The notes under the pieces were generated by a model, which saw nothing but the letters and a program-made list of their open reading frames with translations, had not been told where the DNA came from and searched no databases. 9,712 nucleotides of DNA from Sphingomonadaceae bacterium (GTDB lineage: Bacteria; Pseudomonadota; Alphaproteobacteria; Sphingomonadales; Sphingomonadaceae): NCBI GenBank assembly GCA_014380205.1, contig JACMKH010000335.1, forward strand, positions 1 to 9,712, read 5' to 3'. The translations under genes were made by a program, and so were the position numbers. Shown here piece by piece: positions 1 through 6,381 of the stretch (positions within the stretch are counted from its first letter, which is position 1; each line of letters begins with the position of its first letter).

Positions 1-30
1 AAGACACAGCAGCGCGAGGACGCGGCTCAC
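1..30 (-). CDS. Start of a partial gene, probably an exported protein
   Basis: Only the first ten codons are in the window. A GTG at 30-28 opens the frame MSRVLALLCL, a basic residue followed by a hydrophobic run, which looks like the beginning of a signal peptide. The GTG overlaps the TGA of the upstream YD-repeat gene in the arrangement GTGA, a 4-base overlap typical of translational coupling. A GGAG lies 8 bases upstream of the GTG, inside the end of the preceding gene, and fits a ribosome binding site. The product cannot be identified from ten residues. Because the upstream partner carries YD repeats, a larger RHS/YD-repeat protein is a reasonable guess, but it is only a guess. Confidence 0.55.
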   Translation of the reverse strand, partial: MSRVLALLCL

Positions 31-419
31 GCGCCGGGCTCCATCCCGCCCCCGACCGGATCGTCGGGCGGCGCCGGCGCGCCTTGCGAGACGGGCGGGT
101 CGTCGGTCGGGGCGACATAGTCGTCCACGCCCGAATCCTCGGCCGCAGCATCCGCATCCGGGGCGTCCGAGGAAAGCCCGCCCGGGGAGCCCATCAGCCC
201 CGCCCCGCCCGGCGCGCCCGTCACCGTCTGGTTGGTCCGGTTGCCCGCCGCGTCGTAGGTCAGCGCCTGCACCATCCCGCTCGCCGGCCCGCCCGACCGC
301 GTGCTTTCGGTCAGCCGCCCCTGCGCGTCATACTCGAATGTGGTGGTCTCGGCCTGCGCGAGCAGCGCGCCGGGCGTCCCCAGCGCCAGCATCGCCACAG
401 CGAAACAGAAACGCCTCAC
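27..419 (-). CDS. Small exported YD-repeat (RHS-like) protein
   Basis: A protein of 130 residues. Residues 1-23 form a typical signal peptide: a double Arg n-region, a hydrophobic core and an AQA cleavage site, predicting export. The mature part starts with two YD (RHS) repeats, YDAQGRL at 30-36 and YDAAGNR at 55-61, the hallmark of RHS/YD-repeat proteins that build beta-rich shells. The rest, about residues 68-130, is low complexity, rich in Gly, Pro, Asp and Ala, and carries no domain I recognise. The GTG start at 419 is preferred because GGAGG (about 432-428) lies 7 bases upstream. An ATG two codons earlier, at 425, sits only one base from that GGAGG, and a TTG at 458 has no good site. RHS proteins usually have many repeats and exceed 1000 residues, so this is a miniature. 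It overlaps the next gene by 4 bases and probably forms an operon with it. Its function is unknown. Confidence 0.8.
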   Translation of the reverse strand: MRRFCFAVAMLALGTPGALLAQAETTTFEYDAQGRLTESTRSGGPASGMVQALTYDAAGNRTNQTVTGAPGGAGLMGSPGGLSSDAPDADAAAEDSGVDDYVAPTDDPPVSQGAPAPPDDPVGGGMEPGA

Positions 420-669
420 GGTCATCCCTCCGACGGGGCGTTTCCTATCATCAATCAACTGAGCGTCAAGGCGCGATTGGCGCCGAAATGGCGCTGATAT
501 TGTCGCGATTCAATGACAGGCGGCGGTAAAGCAGTAGGTGCACCGCCGCTCTCGGCCCGTCCTCCGCCGGAGACGCCAGGAGAGACTGGCCGGTCGATCA
601 GGGCGATCTTAACCAACCCCAAACCCTTTCAAGCTTATGGCGCGGGGCGAGAGACCAGGCCGGGGCAGC
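420..669. promoter_or_regulatory. Divergent intergenic region between the YD-repeat gene and the first GGDEF-EAL gene
   Basis: About 250 bases with no convincing gene; the open frames here are Arg/Pro-rich shadows. It should carry divergent promoters. On the minus strand a TTGACG resembling a -35 box lies at about 473-468, but no clear -10 follows at normal spacing. A 7-base inverted repeat, GCGGCGG at 520-526 and CCGCCGC at 543-549 with a 16-base loop, could form a hairpin. TTAACC at 609-614 lies 61 bases before the chosen ATG of the GGDEF-EAL gene and resembles a CtrA half-site, but no second half is visible at the usual spacing. None of these sites is proven. Confidence 0.35.
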
Positions 670-3015
670 ATGAATCCAAAATCGCTTCCGTCGCAGGATA
701 CCGAAAGCTTGCCTTACCGGCGCGAGGCGGACGTCGTCTCGCCCGCGCACCGCATCGAGGAGCGCCACGCGCCCGCGGGTCAGGTCCGCAACGCGCAGAT
801 CGCGATCCTCGCGCGCTTCAGCCACTACACCGCGATCACCAGCACGATCTGCGCCGCGTTGATGGCCTTCATGATGTGGCCCAGCATGAGCCCGGTCGTG
901 CTCGTCGGCTGGCTCGCCGCGGTCGCGTCGGCATCCTACGCCTCGTCGCGCTGGCTCGCGCGGACATCGCTGGTTCGGACGGGCGATTCGATCCCCGAGA
1001 GCGCAATCTGGATCGCCACCGCCGACGCAGGGCTGCGGGCCGTGCTGTGGGTGGCGTTGCCGATCGGCGCCTCGCTGACCGGCTATCCCGTTTCCGCCGA
1101 ATTGGGCGGCGCGCTCGCCGCGGCAATGATCGTCACCGGCGTCGCGCTCGCGGTGATCCCGTTCGCGGCGTCGATCTGGAGCGTGGTGATCGCCTCGGGC
1201 TTCCTGATCGCGATCGCGCTCGGCGCCGAACCCGTCGCGCCCGTCACTTTCATGGTGATCGCCTTCGTCGCGACGGTCGCGATGATGGGCTTCCTGCTGC
1301 TCGCCGACCAATGGCGCGCACAGGTCGACCGCGCGGCGGTGCTCGCCGCCAAGCGAGCCGACATCGGCCTGCTGCTCAAGGAATATGAGGATCGCGGCGC
1401 GGGCTGGCTGTGGCAGGTCGATGCGCAGCATTGCCTGACCTATGTCTCGCCGCGGCTCGGCGAATTGCTCGGCCAGGGAACCTATGCGCTGATCGGCCAG
1501 TCGCTGCCCCTGGCGCTGGGCGGCCGGGGAAAGCTCGGCGAAGTGCTCGTCGCGCGTGATCGCTTCACCCGGCTCGAGATGGAGGTCGCGACCGACGCGG
1601 GGACGCGCTGGATCTCGCTCGCGGGCAGCCCGACCTATGGCGACGACGGCGCGTTCGAAGGATTCCGCGGCGTCGGGCTCGACATCACCGAGAACAAGAA
1701 TTCGCACGAACGGCTCCAGTATCTCGCCAACCTCGACGTGCTCACCAGCCTCCCCAACCGCTCGCGCGTGCGCAAGCTGCTCGACGCGGCGCTTGTCGAA
1801 TCTCGGACTTCGGGCGTGCCTTGCGCGATCCTGTTCCTCGATCTCGACGGCTTCAAGCCGGTCAACGACACCTTCGGCCATCCCAAGGGCGACGCGGTGC
1901 TCAAGACCGTCGCCAAGCGGTTGAGCGACGCGGTCGGTGCGCAGGGCCATGTCGGCCGGATCGGCGGCGACGAGTTCGGGGTGATCGTCAACGACGCGCA
2001 GAGCCGGTTGCGGGTCGAGGAGCTCGCGCGCCGCCTGATCGGCGCGATCGGCGATCCCTACCTCATCGACAACACGCAGATTCGCGTCGGGCTCAGCATC
2101 GGCGCCGCCTTCGGCCCGATCGACGGCGAGACAGTCGACGACCTCATCCGCAAAGCCGATCTCGCGCTCTACCACGCCAAGGCGCAGGGACGCGGCACCT
2201 ATTGCGCGTTCAATCCCGAAATGCAGAACCAGGCCGAGGAGCGCGTGCGGCTCGAAGGCGATCTGCGTCAGGCGATCGGCACGGCGCAGCTCCAGCTCGC
2301 CTATCAGCCGCTGGTCTGCGCGCGCACCCAGCGCGTGACGGGCTTCGAGGCGCTGCTGCGCTGGAAGCACCCCGTGCGCGGCCCGATCTCGCCTGCGGTG
2401 TTCATCCCGATCGCCGAGGAGAGCGGGCTGATCGCGGAGATCGGCGAATGGGTGATGCGCAAGGCCTGCGACGACGCCTCGTCGTGGCCCGAGGACGTCA
2501 GCGTCTCGGTCAACGTCTCGCCGCTCCAGCTGATCGTTCCCGCGCTGCCCAACGCCGTGTCGGACGCGCTCGCCAAAGCGCGCATCCAGGCCAACCGGCT
2601 CGAGATCGAGGTCACCGAATCGGTGTTCATGGCCAATGCGGGCAACGCGGTCGACGTGCTCAAGCGGCTGCGCGGGCTCGGCGTCGGCATCGCGCTCGAC
2701 GATTTCGGCACGGGCTATTCGTCGCTCGGCTATCTCAACAAGGCGGTGTTCCACAAGCTCAAGATCGACGGCAGCTTCGTGCGCGAGGCGGGCGAGCGCG
2801 CCGAGACCGTCTCGATCATCAAGGCGATCGTGATGCTCGCCAACAGCTTCCGGCTGACGATCACCGCCGAGGGCGTCGAAACCGCCGACGATTTCAACCG
2901 AATGCGCGATCTCGGCTGCCACCAGCTCCAAGGCTATCTGTTCGGCCGCCCGCTGCCGTTCGAGAAGACGCTCGAGATCGTCGGCACGCGCTGGGACCAC
3001 CGCCAGGTCGGCTGA
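670..3015 (+). CDS. Membrane-bound PAS-GGDEF-EAL protein (c-di-GMP synthesis/breakdown)
   Basis: A 781-residue dual-domain c-di-GMP enzyme. Residues about 50-214 hold six hydrophobic segments, an integral-membrane sensor-like module (MASE type, not assigned further). A PAS domain follows at about 240-345, ending in the usual DIT-EN linker. The GGDEF domain spans about 350-520. Its substrate motif DLDGFKPVND starts at 391 and the intact GGDEF signature is at 432-436, so cyclase activity is possible. The inhibitory RxxD site expected at 423-426 reads GAQG and is absent. The EAL domain spans about 525-775 with metal and catalytic residues all present: E560 (EALLRW), N615, E647, D677/D678 (DDFGTG), K698, E734, Q754. 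Phosphodiesterase activity is therefore also plausible. The ATG at 670 is chosen because GGGG lies 4 bases upstream; the ATG at 637 has no visible binding site. Another GGDEF-EAL gene follows 90 bases downstream. Which activity dominates cannot be read from the sequence. Confidence 0.92.
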   Translation: MNPKSLPSQDTESLPYRREADVVSPAHRIEERHAPAGQVRNAQIAILARFSHYTAITSTICAALMAFMMWPSMSPVVLVGWLAAVASASYASSRWLARTSLVRTGDSIPESAIWIATADAGLRAVLWVALPIGASLTGYPVSAELGGALAAAMIVTGVALAVIPFAASIWSVVIASGFLIAIALGAEPVAPVTFMVIAFVATVAMMGFLLLADQWRAQVDRAAVLAAKRADIGLLLKEYEDRGAGWLWQVDAQHCLTYVSPRLGELLGQGTYALIGQSLPLALGGRGKLGEVLVARDRFTRLEMEVATDAGTRWISLAGSPTYGDDGAFEGFRGVGLDITENKNSHERLQYLANLDVLTSLPNRSRVRKLLDAALVESRTSGVPCAILFLDLDGFKPVNDTFGHPKGDAVLKTVAKRLSDAVGAQGHVGRIGGDEFGVIVNDAQSRLRVEELARRLIGAIGDPYLIDNTQIRVGLSIGAAFGPIDGETVDDLIRKADLALYHAKAQGRGTYCAFNPEMQNQAEERVRLEGDLRQAIGTAQLQLAYQPLVCARTQRVTGFEALLRWKHPVRGPISPAVFIPIAEESGLIAEIGEWVMRKACDDASSWPEDVSVSVNVSPLQLIVPALPNAVSDALAKARIQANRLEIEVTESVFMANAGNAVDVLKRLRGLGVGIALDDFGTGYSSLGYLNKAVFHKLKIDGSFVREAGERAETVSIIKAIVMLANSFRLTITAEGVETADDFNRMRDLGCHQLQGYLFGRPLPFEKTLEIVGTRWDHRQVG

Positions 3016-3105
3016 TTCCGGGCCGCGCGGACCGAGTTTCCCCGTAAGACCAACAACTCCTTAACGGTATCCCACTAGGGCTGGGGGACGATCGGGGAGA
3101 TTTGG
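3016..3105 (+). promoter_or_regulatory. Spacer between the two GGDEF-EAL genes, with ribosome binding site
   Basis: This 90-base gap holds a clear Shine-Dalgarno sequence, GGGGAG at 3094-3099, 6 bases before the ATG at 3106, which decides that start. CTTAAC at 3060-3065, about 45 bases before the ATG, echoes the CTTAAC before the first GGDEF-EAL gene and resembles a CtrA half-site. I see no intrinsic terminator. The gap is long enough for the second gene to have its own promoter, although read-through from the first gene is also possible. Confidence 0.4.
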
Positions 3106-5073
3106 ATGCCCTTGGTGCGCGGCAAATTGCGGCATCTGGCTGTTTCGGAAAACACGCTCGCGCGCGAGGTGCGCGCGGCGCTCGTCGACACGCTCTATTC
3201 GTCGCCCGCCTCGCTGGTCATTGGCGCGATCTGCGGCAGCGTCGTCGCGGGCTGCATCGCCTGGCTTCACGGCTCGACCCCGCTGCTGATCTGCTCGATC
3301 GCCATCCACTTCGTCGGCGCGTCGCGTGCCATCAGCGCGTTCCTTTATCGCCGCGCGGCGCCGGAGGCGGCGACGGGATCGAGCCTTCCCTGGGAACGCA
3401 TCTACGAGATCGGCGCATGGCTCTACGCCTCGCTGCTCGGGCTGCTCACCTTCCTCGTCATCGTCGCCGACGCGCCGACGCTCGCGCAGGTCATGGCGGT
3501 GTCGCTGTCGACGGGCTACGCCGCCGGCATCGCGGGGCGCAACGCGGGGCGCCCGGTGATCGCGATCGGCCAGCTCTGCCTCGCCGCGCTGCCGATGACC
3601 TTCGGGCTGTTCATCGTCGCCACGCCGGTCGCGATCGTGCTCGGTGTGATCCATGTCTTTTTCGTGATGGGCATCATCGACATCGCGCTCAACACCTATG
3701 AGGTCGTCTTCTCGGCGCTCTCCTCGAAGAACGAGAAGGCCGAGACCGCCGCGCGCTTCGAGAAGATGGCGCGCTGCGACATGCTCACCGGGCTCGACAA
3801 CCGGCTCGCGATGCAGATGCGCCTGTCCGATCTGCTCGACGAGGTCTCCGACGAGACGCGGCCGCTCGCGATCATCTGGATGGACCTCGACCATTTCAAG
3901 GCGATCAACGATTCACTCGGCCATCTCGCCGGCGACAAGGTGCTCATCGTCACCACCCAGCGGGTCAAGGCGGTGATCGGCGAGCGCGGCTGGCTCGCGC
4001 GCTTCGGCGGCGACGAGTTTGTGATCATGGCGTTCGTCGAGGGCCCCGAGGACGCCGAGGCGCTCGCCGGCGAGATCCTCTCCTCGATCTCGCAGCCGGT
4101 CAGCGTCAACGATCAGACGATCGAGGTCAGCGCCTCCCTCGGCGTCGCGCTCGCGCCGCAGGACGGCCGGCAGAGCGACGCGATCCTCAAGCGCGCCGAC
4201 ATCGCGCTCTATCACGCCAAGAACGACGGCCGGAACAAAGTGCGCCGCTTCGAGCCCTTCATGCACGAGGACTTCCTGCTCCACCGCCAGATCGAGCAGG
4301 GCCTGTCGACCGCGCTCGCTGAGAGTGAGTTCGAGCTCGTGTTCCAGCCGATCGTCGAGCTCGCCACGGGGCGCACGGTGAGTTGCGAGGCGCTGCTGCG
4401 CTGGACGCACCCCGAGCTCGGTCCGGTCAGCCCGGCGGTGTTCATCCCGATCGCCGAAAGCGCGGGGCTGATCGGCGCGATCACCGACTGGGTGATCCGC
4501 GAGGCGTGCCTCGCGGCGGCGGGGTGGCCGGCCGAGGTCAAGGTTTCAGTCAATATCTCGCCTGCGCTGCTCAAGCAGCAGAACCTGCCGATCACGATCA
4601 TCGAGACGCTGGTCAACACGGGCATGGTCGCGCGCCGGCTCGAGCTCGAGATCACCGAATCGGTGCTGCTCGACAAGAGCCCGCAGACCAACTCGCTGCT
4701 CCGCCAGCTCCAGAAGATGGGGCTCAAGCTGTGCCTCGACGATTTCGGCACAGGCTTCTCGTCGCTGACCTACCTCAGAAGCTGGGATTTCGACACGATC
4801 AAGATCGACAAGTCGTTCATCAAGAACATCGAGCACAGCCCGACCGACCAGAAGATCATCCGCGCCGTCGTCCAGCTCGCGCGCTCGCTCGACGTCGCGA
4901 CCGTCGCCGAGGGCGTCGAGACCGCAAGCCAGCTCGCGCATGTCGAGCGCGCCGGCTGCAGCCGCGTCCAAGGCTTCTACTACGCCAAGCCGATGAGCGG
5001 TGCGAAGATCGCCGCGCGGCTGGCGGAACAAGACGGCGGAAAGGCCCCGCGCCGGTCGGTCAGCCTGCGTTGA
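3106..5073 (+). CDS. Membrane-bound GGDEF-EAL protein (c-di-GMP synthesis/breakdown)
   Basis: A 655-residue protein with a membrane module of about six hydrophobic helices at roughly 35-54, 58-80, 101-120, 124-143, 150-172 and 174-196, then GGDEF and EAL domains. There is no PAS domain; a short helical linker (about 205-222) leads straight into GGDEF. The cyclase motif DLDHFKAIND starts at 260 and GGDEF is at 301-305, both intact. The inhibitory RxxD position (292-295) reads GERG, so product inhibition at that site is not expected. The EAL domain keeps E428, N483, E515, D545/D546, K566, E602 and Q622, so hydrolysis of c-di-GMP is plausible. The start follows GGGGAG spaced 6 bases from the ATG. 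The membrane module does not look like a close copy of the one in the preceding gene, but the EAL halves are clearly related. The 3' end overlaps the convergent rpfF-like gene by 14 bases. Confidence 0.93.
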   Translation: MPLVRGKLRHLAVSENTLAREVRAALVDTLYSSPASLVIGAICGSVVAGCIAWLHGSTPLLICSIAIHFVGASRAISAFLYRRAAPEAATGSSLPWERIYEIGAWLYASLLGLLTFLVIVADAPTLAQVMAVSLSTGYAAGIAGRNAGRPVIAIGQLCLAALPMTFGLFIVATPVAIVLGVIHVFFVMGIIDIALNTYEVVFSALSSKNEKAETAARFEKMARCDMLTGLDNRLAMQMRLSDLLDEVSDETRPLAIIWMDLDHFKAINDSLGHLAGDKVLIVTTQRVKAVIGERGWLARFGGDEFVIMAFVEGPEDAEALAGEILSSISQPVSVNDQTIEVSASLGVALAPQDGRQSDAILKRADIALYHAKNDGRNKVRRFEPFMHEDFLLHRQIEQGLSTALAESEFELVFQPIVELATGRTVSCEALLRWTHPELGPVSPAVFIPIAESAGLIGAITDWVIREACLAAAGWPAEVKVSVNISPALLKQQNLPITIIETLVNTGMVARRLELEITESVLLDKSPQTNSLLRQLQKMGLKLCLDDFGTGFSSLTYLRSWDFDTIKIDKSFIKNIEHSPTDQKIIRAVVQLARSLDVATVAEGVETASQLAHVERAGCSRVQGFYYAKPMSGAKIAARLAEQDGGKAPRRSVSLR

Positions 5074-6007
5074 GCCCGTCGGAGAGGCGCGTCTGCGCGG
5101 CGACGAGCCGCTTCATCAGCTTGAGGTCCTTGTCGCGCAGCCGGAGGGCAGTGTCGGCCCAGATTTCGACGATCGCGTTGAGCTCGTCGAGCTTGAGCGG
5201 CGCGACCTCGCGGCTTGCGCGGAACACGCCGACGTTGCCCGAATGGCGCCGCGAGCTCCCGCGGACATAGTCGGCGACGGCCGCCTCGCCCTCGCCGTCC
5301 TCGACGACGCGGTGGACGATGCCCAGCTTGCACATCTCCTCGGCCGAATAGGTCGCGCCGCTCAGGATCATCCGCTCGGCCACCGCGCCGCCGAGCTTGC
5401 GCGCGAGAAGCGCGTGCGCGCCCATCCCCGGAAACAGCCCGAAGGAGATCTCGGGAAGCCCGAAGCGCGCGCTTCGTTCCGCGATCAGCACGTTGAACGA
5501 GAGCAGCGCCTCGAAGCCGCCGCCGAGCGCCTCGCCCTGGACGAGCCCGATCGTGACGACGGGCAGGTCGAGGCTCAGCATGTTGCGATGGAGGATAGCG
5601 ACGCACGAACGGCCGTATTCTACCAGCGCGACCCGATCTCCCTGCTCGATGCACTGGGCGAAATAGTTGAGATCGCCACCGAAATTGAACACGTTCGGGA
5701 AGCGCGAGCCGAGCACGAGATATCTGAGCTCCTCGTGGCCCGCGCCGAACAGCCTCGATATCTCCGACTGCCAGGTCGTGAAATCGCGCAGCATCGCGAG
5801 GTTGAAGCTCGGCCGGCCGTGCGGCGTCATGAAGGTCCACAAGGTCCGCGTCGAACGATCCCAGCTCACCTCGAGCTGACCAAGGTCGAACAGCGGCGAG
5901 CGCGGCGGGGCGGGCGCGAGCTCGATCGGCGCCGCGCCAAGATCGACATCGAACGGCGTCGCCAACACCGACTGGCTGGTCACCGGGCCCATGCTCGCCT
6001 GATCCAC
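5060..6007 (-). CDS. rpfF: RpfF-like DSF synthase (crotonase superfamily)
   Basis: A 315-residue crotonase-fold protein that matches RpfF, the enzyme that turns 3-hydroxyacyl-ACP into cis-2-unsaturated fatty-acid signals (DSF family) by dehydration and thioester cleavage. Visible RpfF hallmarks are the oxyanion-loop stretch FNFGGDL at 107-113, GEALGGGFEA at 158-167 and GLPEISFGLFPGMGA at 183-197. The two glutamates E166 and E186 are 20 residues apart, the same spacing as the catalytic E141 and E161 of Xanthomonas RpfF. The C-terminal EIWADTA and LVAAQTR stretches also fit RpfF. An ordinary beta-oxidation enoyl-CoA hydratase is less likely because of the FPGMGA motif. It is slightly longer than Xanthomonas RpfF (about 289 residues), with extra residues at the N-terminus. 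The GTG start at 6007 has GGAG (6018-6015) spaced 7 bases; an ATG at 5992 is an alternative. It is transcribed towards the GGDEF-EAL gene and away from the patatin-like gene. Confidence 0.88.
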   Translation of the reverse strand: MDQASMGPVTSQSVLATPFDVDLGAAPIELAPAPPRSPLFDLGQLEVSWDRSTRTLWTFMTPHGRPSFNLAMLRDFTTWQSEISRLFGAGHEELRYLVLGSRFPNVFNFGGDLNYFAQCIEQGDRVALVEYGRSCVAILHRNMLSLDLPVVTIGLVQGEALGGGFEALLSFNVLIAERSARFGLPEISFGLFPGMGAHALLARKLGGAVAERMILSGATYSAEEMCKLGIVHRVVEDGEGEAAVADYVRGSSRRHSGNVGVFRASREVAPLKLDELNAIVEIWADTALRLRDKDLKLMKRLVAAQTRLSDGLNAG

Positions 6008-6034
6008 ACGCGCGCTCCACGTTAGTCTTAGCGA

Positions 6035-6063
6035 ATCGTAAACATATGTTCACATCGCCGCAA
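6035..6063 (-). promoter_or_regulatory. Putative rpfF promoter with a palindromic operator
   Basis: Reading towards rpfF, TTGCGG (6063-6058) and TACGAT (6040-6035) are separated by 17 bases and could form a sigma-70-type promoter, though each matches the consensus only partly. Transcription would start near 6028 and leave a leader of about 20 bases containing the GGAG ribosome binding site. The spacer and -10 box are covered by a near-perfect 16-base palindrome at 6038-6053, whose core AACATATGTT is a perfect 10-base palindrome and 14 of 16 positions pair. That placement is where a repressor or activator dimer would act. The regulator is unknown. Confidence 0.4.
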
Positions 6064-6105
6064 CAACTTGCCGCGCTCCACCCGCTTCCCGCGCGTTCCG
6101 AGGAT

Positions 6106-6137
6106 GCGTTTTCTAACGCTTGTGACAAAGCAGTCAC
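6106..6137. repeat. Two adjacent short inverted repeats in the divergent region
   Basis: GCGTT-TTCT-AACGC (6106-6119) and GTGAC-AAAGCA-GTCAC (6122-6137) are two perfect 5-base inverted repeats separated by two bases. They lie between rpfF and the rightward genes, and the second overlaps a possible plus-strand -35 box (TTGTGA at 6120-6125). They look more like operator half-sites than a terminator, because no T-run follows on either strand. Confidence 0.4.
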
Positions 6138-6148
6138 GCCCCCTCTGA
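6120..6148 (+). promoter_or_regulatory. Possible rightward sigma-70-like promoter
   Basis: TTGTGA (6120-6125) and TTTATT (6143-6148) are separated by 17 bases, each matching the sigma-70 consensus at 4 of 6 positions. Transcription would begin near 6155. It would serve either the 62-codon frame at 6185 or, as a leader of about 340 bases, the patatin-like gene at 6494. AT-rich sequence is scarce in this window, which makes the match somewhat more noticeable, but it is unproven. Confidence 0.3.
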
Positions 6149-6184
6149 ACGGTTTATTAAGCGCGCAGAGTCCATTGCGATGCG

Positions 6185-6373
6185 ATGTCGAGCGCGTCGC
6201 GGTCCTCCGTTCCCCTCGCGAGATCGCGCGTCGCCGCCTCCTTCGTCGACGCGCACGGCCGCGCATGGCAATTGACGCTATCGCCCGGCTGCGAAATCTT
6301 CGTCGGCCGATATGCGATGATTGCCGAGTTTCGCGGTACCGATGGCGTAATTCGGTTTCAGGAGCCTCGATAG
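6185..6373 (+). CDS. Possible small protein of unknown function (62 residues)
   Basis: An ATG-to-TAG frame of 62 codons inside the rpfF/patatin intergenic region. In its favour, the first 40 codons or so mostly end in G or C like the neighbouring genes, the middle of the product alternates polar and hydrophobic residues in a way that could form a small beta structure (for example CEIFVGRYAMIAEFRG), and a 9-base stem-loop begins just after the stop. Against it, there is no ribosome binding site at a proper distance from the ATG and I recognise no family. It could be a genuine small gene, an upstream frame in the leader of the patatin-like gene, or chance. Confidence 0.35.
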   Translation: MSSASRSSVPLARSRVAASFVDAHGRAWQLTLSPGCEIFVGRYAMIAEFRGTDGVIRFQEPR

Positions 6374-6381
6374 TCGAATCC

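Noticed and set aside
598..3000. An open frame of 800 codons on the minus strand across the whole first GGDEF-EAL gene
   Set aside because: It is antisense to a gene with clear PAS, GGDEF and EAL motifs. Its product is an Arg/Asp/Glu/Ala-rich low-complexity sequence produced by GC-rich codon bias in the opposite strand.
1821..3047. A 408-codon plus-strand frame inside the GGDEF-EAL gene
   Set aside because: Extremely Arg-rich product without domains, in an alternative frame of a well-supported gene.
5060..6007. Ordinary beta-oxidation enoyl-CoA hydratase as identity of the crotonase-fold protein
   Set aside because: The FNFGGDL, GGGFEA and LPE...LFPGMGA motifs and the 20-residue glutamate spacing match RpfF specifically, and no other fatty-acid degradation genes are nearby.
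6121..6137. A CRP/FNR-type site at TGTGA...TCAC
   Set aside because: The half-sites are 8 bases apart instead of the 6 expected for CRP, and the second half is incomplete.
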